Source of the DNA: CAKZLS01 sp963771545
GTDB lineage: Bacteria; Pseudomonadota; Alphaproteobacteria; Rhodospirillales; Defluviicoccaceae
Length of the DNA stretch: 64,000 nucleotides
Assembly: GCA_963771545.1 (NCBI GenBank)
Contig: CAVYTX010000002.1
Span: forward strand, 2,480,001-2,544,000
Direction of reading: 5' to 3'
Part shown: positions 51,615 through 59,745 of the stretch, in pieces
Layout: every line of letters begins with the position of its first letter
How positions within the stretch are numbered: the stretch's first letter is position 1
The notes under the pieces: model-generated
What the model was told of the DNA's origin: nothing
Database searches by the model: none
The model's input: only the letters and a program-made list of their open reading frames with translations
Translations under genes and position numbers: made by a program

Positions 51615-52862
51615 TTAGATATGACGCTGGCCCCGGACAATCCGGTACTGCGCGACATCGATGGAGCCGGTTCGGAAGCCGGCCTCGCAATACGCCAGAT
51701 AGAACTCCCACATGCGCTTGAACCGGCCATCGAAGCCCAGATCGCGAATTTGCGGCCAGGCATGCTGAAACCGGCGCTGCCAGATACCGAGGGTTTCGGC
51801 ATAGGACTCCGCGAACGCAATCGTTTCCGTCAGGCGCAGTCCCGCATCGGCGATCCGTCGCGACAAAATGGCGGGCGACGGCAGCATGCCTCCGGGAAAG
51901 ATATGCCGCTGGATGAAATCCGTGCCGTGCCGATATTGCTCGAAGCGGCTGTCTTCGATGGTGATCACCTGCAAGCCGGCGACGCCCGACGGTTTCAATC
52001 GGTCCCGCACCACGTCGAAGTAGGTTGACCAGTATTCTTCACCGACGGCTTCCAACATCTCGATGGACGCGACGCGGTCATAGGCGCCCGCCACGTCCCG
52101 GTAATCCTGAAGGCGAACGTCGACCCGGCCGGCGAGACCGGCTTCGTGAACCCGTTTTAGCGCATAGTCCCGTTGCGCGCGCGACAAGGTGAGCGCCGTG
52201 ACCCGGCAACCGTAGTCGCGCGCGGCCATCACCGCGAAGCCGCCCCAGCCGCATCCGATCTCGAGGACATGATGCCCGGGATTGAGGTCAAGGAGCCTGG
52301 CCAGTTGCCGGTTCTTGGCCTCCTGGGCGGCCTCCAGCGATTGCTCTTTGGAATTAAACACCGCGGACGAATAGGTCATGCCGGGGTCGAGCCACAGGGC
52401 GTAGAAAACGTTGCCCAAATCGTAGTGAAACGCGATGTTGCGTTGGCTGCCGCGCTGGGTGTTGGCGCGCAACCGGTGACGGAGGCGATCGAGCCACAAC
52501 ACCGCGCCAATGCCCTGGACCTGTTTGCCGAGGATCGGTTCGTTGACCAGCGCCAGCTTGAGCAGCGCGGAGAGGTCGGGCGTGTCCCAGTCGCCGTCGA
52601 TGTAGGCCTCGCCGAAACCCGTGGTCCCGCCGAGCAACACCTTGCGCACTGCCTCGGGACGCCTGATGTTGAGCACGGCGCGAATGTCCAAGTGACGGTT
52701 GCCGCTGAAAACCCGATTAGTTCCGTCGGGAAGAACCAGGGAGAGTTGGCCGAACTCTATGCGCCGCGCCAGCGCCAGAAGAGCCCTAGTCCATGGGTTG
52801 GCGCCCGTAAGGACGCCAAGGACGGACCCCTCTGTTCTTGCTCGTGATTTCGTGTCAGACAT
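51615..52862 (-). CDS. cfa: Cyclopropane-fatty-acid synthase-type methyltransferase
   Basis: A 415-residue SAM-dependent methyltransferase acting on unsaturated phospholipid acyl chains. The N-terminal domain has FGEAYIDGDWDTPDLSALL; the Rossmann part has NIAFHYDLGNVFYALWLDP, MTYSSA, VLEIGCGWGGFAVMAA and YDRVASIEMLEAVGEEYW. In Rhodobacter, CfaA-like methyltransferases in rpoE islands help make methylated or furan fatty acids that react with singlet oxygen; both cyclopropane and methyl transfer are possible here. Its first 33 codons are duplicated at 63.1 kb. Confidence 0.93.
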   Translation of the reverse strand: MSDTKSRARTEGSVLGVLTGANPWTRALLALARRIEFGQLSLVLPDGTNRVFSGNRHLDIRAVLNIRRPEAVRKVLLGGTTGFGEAYIDGDWDTPDLSALLKLALVNEPILGKQVQGIGAVLWLDRLRHRLRANTQRGSQRNIAFHYDLGNVFYALWLDPGMTYSSAVFNSKEQSLEAAQEAKNRQLARLLDLNPGHHVLEIGCGWGGFAVMAARDYGCRVTALTLSRAQRDYALKRVHEAGLAGRVDVRLQDYRDVAGAYDRVASIEMLEAVGEEYWSTYFDVVRDRLKPSGVAGLQVITIEDSRFEQYRHGTDFIQRHIFPGGMLPSPAILSRRIADAGLRLTETIAFAESYAETLGIWQRRFQHAWPQIRDLGFDGRFKRMWEFYLAYCEAGFRTGSIDVAQYRIVRGQRHI

Positions 52863-52883
52863 GGCTGGGGTCCCTCCACCCGC

Positions 52884-53669
52884 CTACGCCTCGGGCGAGG
52901 TCACAACGGTTACCGGCCGCGCCGGCGGCGGCGGACGATCCACCAACCGCAAACCCTTGCGCCAAAGGCGAAATGCCTCCCAGTGTATTCCCACCATGAC
53001 TTTAACCGTCATAAGGGGATAACGCAAAAACGCGGTTGCCAGCGCGCCGTCGGTCAACGGGACCCGCCGCGCGCTGTGCGACGCATGAAGAAGCGGACCG
53101 CGATCGTCGCACTGATTGATCGAAATGGCGAGGGTGTCGCCAGGGGGGTTGATGGTGAAGCGATAGAAGCCTTCCACCGCGTTGAATGGCGAGACATAGA
53201 AACGTTTGTCGCATCGCTGGTGGACGACCTTGGAACCCGCGTCGTCGACCGGAATGAGATAGGTGTGACGCTGGCCGAACGTGTTGCTCACCTCATACAG
53301 AACCGCGGCCAGGTCCCCGGCCGGCCGGTAGCAGAAGTAAACGCTGAGCGGGTTGAACACATACCCGAAGATCCGCGGGAAACAGAGAATCCGGATGGCG
53401 CCGCCGCTCAAGTCGATGCCGGCCTGAAGGAGGTGGTGTTCCACCCACGGCCGCGGCGGCGAACCGTCGCCGGGGCCGTGGTCGCGGTCGAAGAAGCCGA
53501 ACAGGTTGAAACGGTTATGGGAAAACAGTTTGAGCGAGCGGGTGAGCGTGGAAAGCTCGTCGAGATCGATGAGGATGGAGAAAACGCCATAATCGAGCCG
53601 GTGCTTCACCGGCCGGACGCGCTGATGCATCACATAGCCGAAATAAAGCGACGAGGATAGTTCGTTCAT
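52884..53669 (-). CDS. DUF1365 protein
   Basis: A 261-residue DUF1365 protein: LYFGYVMHQRVRPVKHRLDY, FGFFDRDHGPGDGSP, ILCFPRIFGYVFNPLSVYFC and LYEVSNTFGQRHTYLIP are the family signature. The DUF1365-cfa-FAD oxidoreductase trio is a widespread lipid-modifying operon. The biochemical role is not settled. It shares a four-base overlap with the upstream FAD gene (ATGA). Its last codons are part of the duplicated fragment at 63.2 kb. Confidence 0.9.
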   Translation of the reverse strand: MNELSSSLYFGYVMHQRVRPVKHRLDYGVFSILIDLDELSTLTRSLKLFSHNRFNLFGFFDRDHGPGDGSPPRPWVEHHLLQAGIDLSGGAIRILCFPRIFGYVFNPLSVYFCYRPAGDLAAVLYEVSNTFGQRHTYLIPVDDAGSKVVHQRCDKRFYVSPFNAVEGFYRFTINPPGDTLAISINQCDDRGPLLHASHSARRVPLTDGALATAFLRYPLMTVKVMVGIHWEAFRLWRKGLRLVDRPPPPARPVTVVTSPEA

Positions 53670-55024
53670 GCGGCTGTCTCCAATCGTGTCGGCGCCGGCA
53701 CATGAATGCGATCGGATTGACCATTGACGGTCCAGGGCCGCGGCACACCCCCGAGCGTTTCGGCGACGACGAGCCCCGCCTGCAAGGCATCCTCGTGGAA
53801 ACCGGCCCCGAAGTAGCTGCCGCAGAACCAGGTGTTGCGGACTCCCTGCAGATCCCACAAGCGCCGCTGCGCGTTCATGGCGCCGATATCGAACGACGGA
53901 TGTTCATACTCGAAGGTTCGCAGGATCTTCCGGGAATCGGGGTCCCGGTTGGGGTTCAGCGTCACCAACAACGGTTCGGTGGACACCAAGCCCTGGAGCC
54001 TGTTCATCCAATAAGTAACGCAGACCCGTGACGCGCCGTCCTGGCCGGAGCGGCTGAGATAATTCCAGCTCGACCAGACGTTGCGACGCCGCGGCATGAG
54101 TTGGGGATCCTGATGGAGAACGGCCGTATTCCGGTTGTACCGAAAGGCGCCGAGCAGGTTCCGTTCGTCGTCGCTCGGGTCCGAGAGCATGGCGAGCGCC
54201 TGGTCGGCATGGGTGGCGATGACGACTTGATCGTAGGCGCCGGTTCCTCCGGATTGGTCCTCGACGATCACATCCCCGCCGTTTCGGCTGATGGATCGTA
54301 CGCCGGCGCCGGTCCGGATGTTTGTCGAGTATGCCCCGGTCAGCCGCCGGACGTACTCGCGGCTGCCGCCATCCACCGTTCTCCATTGTGGGCGATTGGC
54401 GACCTGCATCAATCCATGGTTTGTACAAAAGCGGATGAACGCCGAGGCCGGATGCTCGCGCATGTCATGGGCCGCCGTCGACCAGATCGCGGCCGCCATG
54501 GGCAGCAGATGATCGTAGACAAAGGCATGTGAGTACCCCTCCCGGTGGAGATAGTCGCCGAGGCTTTCGTCGTCTTCGCCGGGCCTTCCCATGATCGCCG
54601 GACCCTCGCGGTAGAAGCGCCAGATGTCGCCGAGCATGCGCCAGAACCGCGGCCGCACGATGTTGCTCTTCTGCGCGAACAGTCCCGCCAGGCCGGAACC
54701 GGAATACTCGAGAGCGCCATCGTCCACGGACGCGGCGAACGACATCTCGCTCGGCTTGGAAGGCACGCCGAGGTGTTTGAACAAGGCCACGAGGTTGGGA
54801 TAGTTGGCTTCGTTGTACACAATAAAACCGGCGTCGACCGGTATCGGACCATTAAGGTCCGGAACCTCCACCGTATTCGTATGCCCGCCGATGCGCCGGT
54901 CCTGTTCGTACACGGTGACGGTGTGAGACTTGCTCAGAAGCCAAGCGGCGGACATGCCGGCGATACCGGTTCCGACGACGGCGATGTTGCGGTGGTGGGG
55001 GGGCTCGGCGGCGTCGAAGGGCAT
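53666..55024 (-). CDS. FAD-dependent amine oxidase-like oxidoreductase
   Basis: A 452-residue flavoprotein with the FAD dinucleotide fold at the N-terminus (NIAVVGTGIAGMSAAWLLSK, then YEQDRRIGGHTNTV) and the typical C-terminal GVRNTWFCGSYFGAGFHEDA and LQAGLVVAE. It is of the protoporphyrinogen/amine oxidase-like type that accompanies cfa and DUF1365, and probably desaturates or saturates acyl chains. First gene of the minus-strand operon, with an RpoE-type promoter 42 bases before its start. Confidence 0.9.
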   Translation of the reverse strand: MPFDAAEPPHHRNIAVVGTGIAGMSAAWLLSKSHTVTVYEQDRRIGGHTNTVEVPDLNGPIPVDAGFIVYNEANYPNLVALFKHLGVPSKPSEMSFAASVDDGALEYSGSGLAGLFAQKSNIVRPRFWRMLGDIWRFYREGPAIMGRPGEDDESLGDYLHREGYSHAFVYDHLLPMAAAIWSTAAHDMREHPASAFIRFCTNHGLMQVANRPQWRTVDGGSREYVRRLTGAYSTNIRTGAGVRSISRNGGDVIVEDQSGGTGAYDQVVIATHADQALAMLSDPSDDERNLLGAFRYNRNTAVLHQDPQLMPRRRNVWSSWNYLSRSGQDGASRVCVTYWMNRLQGLVSTEPLLVTLNPNRDPDSRKILRTFEYEHPSFDIGAMNAQRRLWDLQGVRNTWFCGSYFGAGFHEDALQAGLVVAETLGGVPRPWTVNGQSDRIHVPAPTRLETAA

Positions 55025-55065
55025 TTTCGATCAATCTATCCGTGGAAAACGAAATTCTTTTCCGG

Positions 55066-55094
55066 TTCTACGCCAAACGGGAAAAAGCGGATCA
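55066..55094 (-). promoter_or_regulatory. RpoE-type promoter of the FAD-DUF1365-cfa operon
   Basis: On the minus strand: TGATCC (55094 to 55089), 18 bases, TAGAA (55070 to 55066). The -35 box is identical to that before rpoE. Confidence 0.65.
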
Positions 55095-55204
55095 GCGCGC
55101 TTCGAGAAATGCCATCCGCGTGGGTACCGTGACGCGCGCGTTTCTCAAGCCTTGGATGCAAAACAGAGCCATGGCAATGGAAATCGCGCCGGTTCTATTT
55201 CCGT

Positions 55205-55233
55205 TAATCCGATGTCTTCGCGCTTGCGTAAGG
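55205..55233 (+). promoter_or_regulatory. RpoE-type promoter of rpoH2
   Basis: TAATCC (55205-55210), 18 bases, TAAGG (55229-55233). It sits about 110 bases before the rpoH start. In Rhodobacter, rpoHII is under RpoE control; this copy fits that. Confidence 0.6.
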
Positions 55234-55345
55234 AACTTTAGGCGAACCTTCGGGTTTTACATGAGGGCGCGGAATCGTGCAAACTTCGTCCTCCGCGCTC
55301 AGCGATCAGCCCCGGCTCGGTTGGCCGCAAAGAAGGGTAAGAAAG

Positions 55346-56281
55346 ATGACCGCATCGAACCTGACGACCAACATAGGACCATCCGCATTTGATGGCTTGG
55401 AACGCTATCTCCGGCAAATCCGCGCCTATCCGCTGCTCAGCCCCGGCGATGAACGACGGCTGGCTGAATCCTATGCCGAAACGGGGTGCCCGCTTGCCCG
55501 CGACCGGTTGATCACCAGTCACCTTCGGCTGGTGGCGAAAATCGCCGCCGGTTATAAGGGATACGGGCTTCCACCCGGGGAGCTCATATCGGCCGGAAAC
55601 ATCGGTTTGATGCAGGCGGTCGACAAATTCGATGTCACCAGAGGTTTCCGGCTGGCCACCTACGCCATGTGGTGGATCCGCGCCTCCATGCAGGAATATA
55701 TCCTCCAGTCGTGGTCCATCGTCCGGATGGGATCCACGTCCCAGCAGAAAAAGCTGTTCTTCAACCTGCGACGGTTGAAGGGGCAGCTACAGGCATTCGA
55801 AGAGGGCGAACTGAGCGCGCGGAACGTGGAGAATATCGCCGATGCGCTGAATGTGCCGGAAGGCGATGTGGTGAAAATGAACCGCCGGATGGCGGGCCCC
55901 GACTACTCGTTGAACGCCCCCGTGCGCGACGATGGCGAGAGCCAGAGGCAGGACTGGTTGGTGGATGATTCCGATGACCAGGAAACCCTTCTGGCCGAGC
56001 AGGAAGAACGGTCATACCAGCGCCGGCTCCTGGGCGACGCCATGGGCGCCTTGAGCGAACGGGAACGCGACATCGTGGCGCAACGGCACTTGGCCGAGCG
56101 GCCGTTGACCCTGGAGCAGTTGGGATTCCGGTATGGGATTTCCCGGGAGCGGGTGCGGCAGATCGAGGGGATCGCGGTCGATAAACTGATGAAATCCGTG
56201 AACAGGGCCGCAAACCCGGCCGAAGGCCATCCGCATTTCGGCCGGCCGGATGGTTGTCAAGGTGACTGCAGAGCAGCCTAA
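55346..56281 (+). CDS. rpoH: RpoH-type sigma factor (RpoH2-like)
   Basis: A 311-residue sigma32-family factor. Region 2 has DRLITSHLRLVAKIAAGYKG, GNIGLMQAVDKFDVTRGFRL and ATYAMWWIRASMQEYILQSW. The RpoH box is RMGSTSQQKKLFFNLRRLK. Region 4 ends LTLEQLGFRYGISRERVRQI. The sequence and the rpoE-type promoter suggest the second RpoH, which runs the later singlet oxygen response. ATG 55346 has AAGAAGGG upstream. Confidence 0.93.
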   Translation: MTASNLTTNIGPSAFDGLERYLRQIRAYPLLSPGDERRLAESYAETGCPLARDRLITSHLRLVAKIAAGYKGYGLPPGELISAGNIGLMQAVDKFDVTRGFRLATYAMWWIRASMQEYILQSWSIVRMGSTSQQKKLFFNLRRLKGQLQAFEEGELSARNVENIADALNVPEGDVVKMNRRMAGPDYSLNAPVRDDGESQRQDWLVDDSDDQETLLAEQEERSYQRRLLGDAMGALSERERDIVAQRHLAERPLTLEQLGFRYGISRERVRQIEGIAVDKLMKSVNRAANPAEGHPHFGRPDGCQGDCRAA

Positions 56282-56373
56282 TCGCCTCGCGTTTAGGCGT
56301 TCACACTATTTGACGGCGGTCCCATCGCCCCGGGCTTGATCGGCGCGTTGGCGCCACGCACAATACCCGGGCA

Positions 56374-57837
56374 ATGGAGTCCTACTTCGAACCCGCCCGG
56401 TTAATGCTGGTTGCCCACGCGCTGATCGCTCTTGTGATCGCCGTCAGGGTGGTCATGTCCAGGCCGGGACCCGGTGTCGGTCTGGCGTGGATCCTTCTGG
56501 TGGAATCACTGCCGTTCGTCGGCGCGGGCATCTACCTCCTGATCGGAGAGCGCCGCATTGGGCTGCGCCGCGCGCGCCGCATTGCCGCCCTCCGCGTCGA
56601 CTTCGCCAAAATTTCCGAGGCCGCCATCGCCGAAGGTCTCACCGACATCGATTGGTCCCGGCACCCCGCGTCGGCGCGGGCCATGGACACGCTCGGCCGG
56701 AAGACCACCGGCAGCCCGACCGTCCGCGGCAGCCGCTTCCAGTTAGTCACCGACACCCTGGAAATTCTCCGCGCCATTGCCGGCGAGATCGACCGCGCCG
56801 AGGTCAGCGTCCTGATGGAATTCTACATCTGGTACGAGGGCGGCTTGGCGGACGATGTGGTGGAGGCCCTCGTTCGCGCCGCCCAGCGGGGCGTGTTCTG
56901 CGTCGTGCTGGTGGACGCCATTGGCGGCGGGCGGTGGTGGCGGGGCAAGCAGCCGCGCCGCCTGCGTCGGGCCGGCGTGAAGGTGCGGCCCGCCTTGCCG
57001 GTGGGGTTGTTCCGGACGGTTGTCGGCCGCACCGACCTTCGCCTCCACCGCAAGATCGTCGTCATCGACGGCGAGACGGCGTGGACCGGCAGCATGAACC
57101 TCGTGGATCCCCGCTTCTTCAAACAGGGGAAGGGCTTCGGTGAATGGGTGGACGCCATGGTCCGCCTGGAGGGCGGCGTCGTCGCCGAGCTTGCCGCGAC
57201 CGTGATCTGGGACTGGGCGCTCGAGACCGGCGAGTCGGTGTACGAACTCCTCGAAAGCACCCACCTCGAACGGATGAAACCGGACGGCCCCGCGGACATC
57301 CAGGTCATTCCGTCCGGGCCGGTGGAGACCCAGGACTGTTTGCTGCAAATGCTGCTCGCGCTAATCAACGCCGCCGAGACCGAATTGGTCCTGACGACCC
57401 CATATCTGGTCCCCGACGACGCCATGACGCGCGCGATCCGCGGCGCGGCGGGGCGCGGTGTGAGGGTAACGCTGATCGTTCCGGAACACGTGGACTCATT
57501 TCTCACTCGCCACGCCAGCCGCTCCTACTTCGGCGATTTGCTCGACATGGGCGTGGAGATCCGCCTCTACCACGGCGGGTTGCTGCACACCAAATCCATC
57601 GCGGTCGACGAAGCCATGTCCATGTTCGGCACGGTCAACCTCGACTACCGGAGCCTGTGGCTCAATTACGAGGTCGCGTTGTTCGTCTACGACGCCGAGT
57701 TCACCAAACAGCTCGGCGCCCTGCATCGGAGCTATCTGGACGACTCCCGCCGGCTCGATCGGGCCGCCTGGGACACGCGTCCCTATGGCCGGCGGCTCCT
57801 CGAAAACACCCTCAGGCTGGCAAGCCCGCTTCTTTAG
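56374..57837 (+). CDS. cls: Cardiolipin synthase-like phospholipase D
   Basis: A 487-residue PLD-superfamily protein with two N-terminal membrane segments and two HKD motifs: LHRKIVVIDGETAWTGSMNL near residue 230 and LLHTKSIAVDEAMSMFGTVN near 410. The layout is that of bacterial cardiolipin synthase, which condenses two phosphatidylglycerols. It follows rpoH2 by about 90 bases on the same strand. A weak RpoE-like box (TGATCG, 18 bases, CAATA) precedes it. It may be part of the membrane remodelling response. Confidence 0.9.
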   Translation: MESYFEPARLMLVAHALIALVIAVRVVMSRPGPGVGLAWILLVESLPFVGAGIYLLIGERRIGLRRARRIAALRVDFAKISEAAIAEGLTDIDWSRHPASARAMDTLGRKTTGSPTVRGSRFQLVTDTLEILRAIAGEIDRAEVSVLMEFYIWYEGGLADDVVEALVRAAQRGVFCVVLVDAIGGGRWWRGKQPRRLRRAGVKVRPALPVGLFRTVVGRTDLRLHRKIVVIDGETAWTGSMNLVDPRFFKQGKGFGEWVDAMVRLEGGVVAELAATVIWDWALETGESVYELLESTHLERMKPDGPADIQVIPSGPVETQDCLLQMLLALINAAETELVLTTPYLVPDDAMTRAIRGAAGRGVRVTLIVPEHVDSFLTRHASRSYFGDLLDMGVEIRLYHGGLLHTKSIAVDEAMSMFGTVNLDYRSLWLNYEVALFVYDAEFTKQLGALHRSYLDDSRRLDRAAWDTRPYGRRLLENTLRLASPLL

Positions 57838-58080
57838 GAAATAGCGGCTCCGAACCGCTACCGGGACAATCGGCGCTATCGGCGCGCCATCGAGTTACTG
57901 TCGAAGTACGACGAGGATTCCAGGGGGTCACGCCAATTCCATTGACCTTAATTTGGCATTTATGAAAGAGTTTAATGACCAAACAGGCAATAATTTTTCT
58001 TGTATCCAGCCTTTGCGCAACAACGTTTTGTATTGATTGTGGTTTAAGGATTTTTCTGTTTTGGGTGGGGAGAAAAGCAC

Positions 58081-59523
58081 ATGGGAGCGGAAAAACAAGG
58101 GCAATTTCAGCGCGTGCTGGGCTCGAAAGATGTTTTAGCCCTGGCGTTCGGCGCGATGATCGGCTGGGGCTGGGTCGTTCTGGCGGGCGGTTGGGTGACG
58201 TCGGCCGGCGCGCTCGGCGCCATCCTGGCGTTCGCCGTTGGCGGTGCGGTGGTGATCCTGATCGGTCTGACCTATGCCGAACTGGCCTCGGCCATGCCGC
58301 TGACCGGCGGCGAGCATGTCTACGCCCACCGGGCGCTGGGCATGGGGGCCTCGTTCTTTTGTACCTGGGCCATTATCCTGGGATACATGTCGGTGGTTGC
58401 GTTCGAGGCGGTGGCCTTGCCGACGGTGGTCGAGCACCTTTTCCCCAACTACAAGGTCGGTTTGCTGTGGAACGTCGCCGGTTGGGATGTGTATCTCAGT
58501 TGGGCGCTGGTCGGCAGCGCCGGCGCGGTGTTCATGACCTGGATCAATATCCGCGGCGTGACGACCTCCGCCCTGCTGCAAAAAACCGTCACCCTTCTCA
58601 TCCTGGCGGGCGGCATCATGTTGGTGACGGGATCGCTGTTCAACGGCGATAGCGCCAATATGGACCCCCTGTTCGCGAACGGCGCCAAGGGCCTGTTGGG
58701 GGTTCTGATCATGACCCCGTTCATGTTCGTCGGTTTCGACGTGATCCCGCAAGCGGCCGAGGAGATCAACCTGCCCCATAAGCAGATCGGCAAGATCCTG
58801 ATGATCTCGGTGCTGATGGCGGTGTTCTGGTACATCTTCGTGATCTTGGCGGTGTCACTGGCCTTGACGCCGGCGGAGAACGCCGCGTCCAGCCTCGCCA
58901 CGGCGGACGCCATGACGGCCGTGTTCGGCGGCTCCTGGGCCGGAAAGCTCCTGGTTCTTGCCGGTATCGGCGGCATTATCACCAGCTGGAACGCGTTCTT
59001 GATCGGCGGCAGCCGCGCCATATTCGCCATGGCCCAAGCCCGTATGCTGCCGTCGTTCCTGGGCAAGCTGCACCCGAAGTACAATACGCCGGTCAACGCC
59101 ATCCTGATGATCGGCGCTTTATCGGTGATCGCGCCGTTTTTCGGCCGCAAGACGCTGGTTTGGCTGGTCGATGCCGGCGGCCTTGGGATCGTGGCGGCCT
59201 ATGCCACCGTGGCCCTGTCATTTCTCGTGCTCCGCAGGAAAGAGCCCGAAATGGCGCGCCCGTTCAGGGTCCCCAACGGCACATACGTGGGTTGGGCGGC
59301 GCTGCTTTTGTCGCTCGGCCTCATCGTGCTCTACTTGCCGGGCAGCCCCGCCGCGCTGGTATGGCCTTTCGAATGGCTCATGCTGGGCGGTTGGACCTTG
59401 CTGGGCGTGGCTTTCTACGTGTGGGCACGCGCCGTTTACGGCGACGACTCATACGAGATCATCAAGCACGAACTCGAAACCGGGCATTCCGACGAGGCGG
59501 TATCGACAACTCTGGCGGAGTGA
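58081..59523 (+). CDS. APC-family amino acid permease
   Basis: A 480-residue membrane protein with twelve helices, of the amino acid-polyamine-organocation type. The first helix has DVLALAFGAMIGWGWVVLAG, and the helix 6 region has IMTPFMFVGFDVIPQAAEE, both typical. The substrate is unknown. Its 3' 180 bases and the following terminator are duplicated at 63.6 kb. A ribosome site GGGGAGAA precedes the ATG. Confidence 0.9.
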   Translation: MGAEKQGQFQRVLGSKDVLALAFGAMIGWGWVVLAGGWVTSAGALGAILAFAVGGAVVILIGLTYAELASAMPLTGGEHVYAHRALGMGASFFCTWAIILGYMSVVAFEAVALPTVVEHLFPNYKVGLLWNVAGWDVYLSWALVGSAGAVFMTWINIRGVTTSALLQKTVTLLILAGGIMLVTGSLFNGDSANMDPLFANGAKGLLGVLIMTPFMFVGFDVIPQAAEEINLPHKQIGKILMISVLMAVFWYIFVILAVSLALTPAENAASSLATADAMTAVFGGSWAGKLLVLAGIGGIITSWNAFLIGGSRAIFAMAQARMLPSFLGKLHPKYNTPVNAILMIGALSVIAPFFGRKTLVWLVDAGGLGIVAAYATVALSFLVLRRKEPEMARPFRVPNGTYVGWAALLLSLGLIVLYLPGSPAALVWPFEWLMLGGWTLLGVAFYVWARAVYGDDSYEIIKHELETGHSDEAVSTTLAE

Positions 59524-59745
59524 GACGAATACCAGCGGTCACGGCGGTTACGGTCAGTGACCGCTGGTATCGTTGTCTTCCAAGCCGTGGGCCAGCCCCT
59601 AGTCTTTCGGGCTGAACGTGACGAAGACACTGTCGATATTCGCGTCTTCGCTGGAACCCGACATCTTGCCCCGGAATCGGAGCATCAGGCGGTCGACGCC
59701 CGGCAGGTCGATCCGGACATCCTGCCACGTGCTTTCTTGATCTAC
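59346..59745. repeat. Segmental duplication, copy A
   Basis: Permease 3' end, terminator and hydrolase 3' end, collinear without gaps with 63601-64000 (offset 4255). By hand count about 29 of 400 positions differ. The copy at the right end continues past the window. Confidence 0.9.
59529..59570. terminator. Bidirectional terminator hairpin between permease and hydrolase
   Basis: ATACCAGCGGTCAC and GTGACCGCTGGTAT make a 14-base perfect stem between convergent genes. The stem has no clear T-run on either side. It belongs to the ATACCA hairpin family. Confidence 0.65.
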
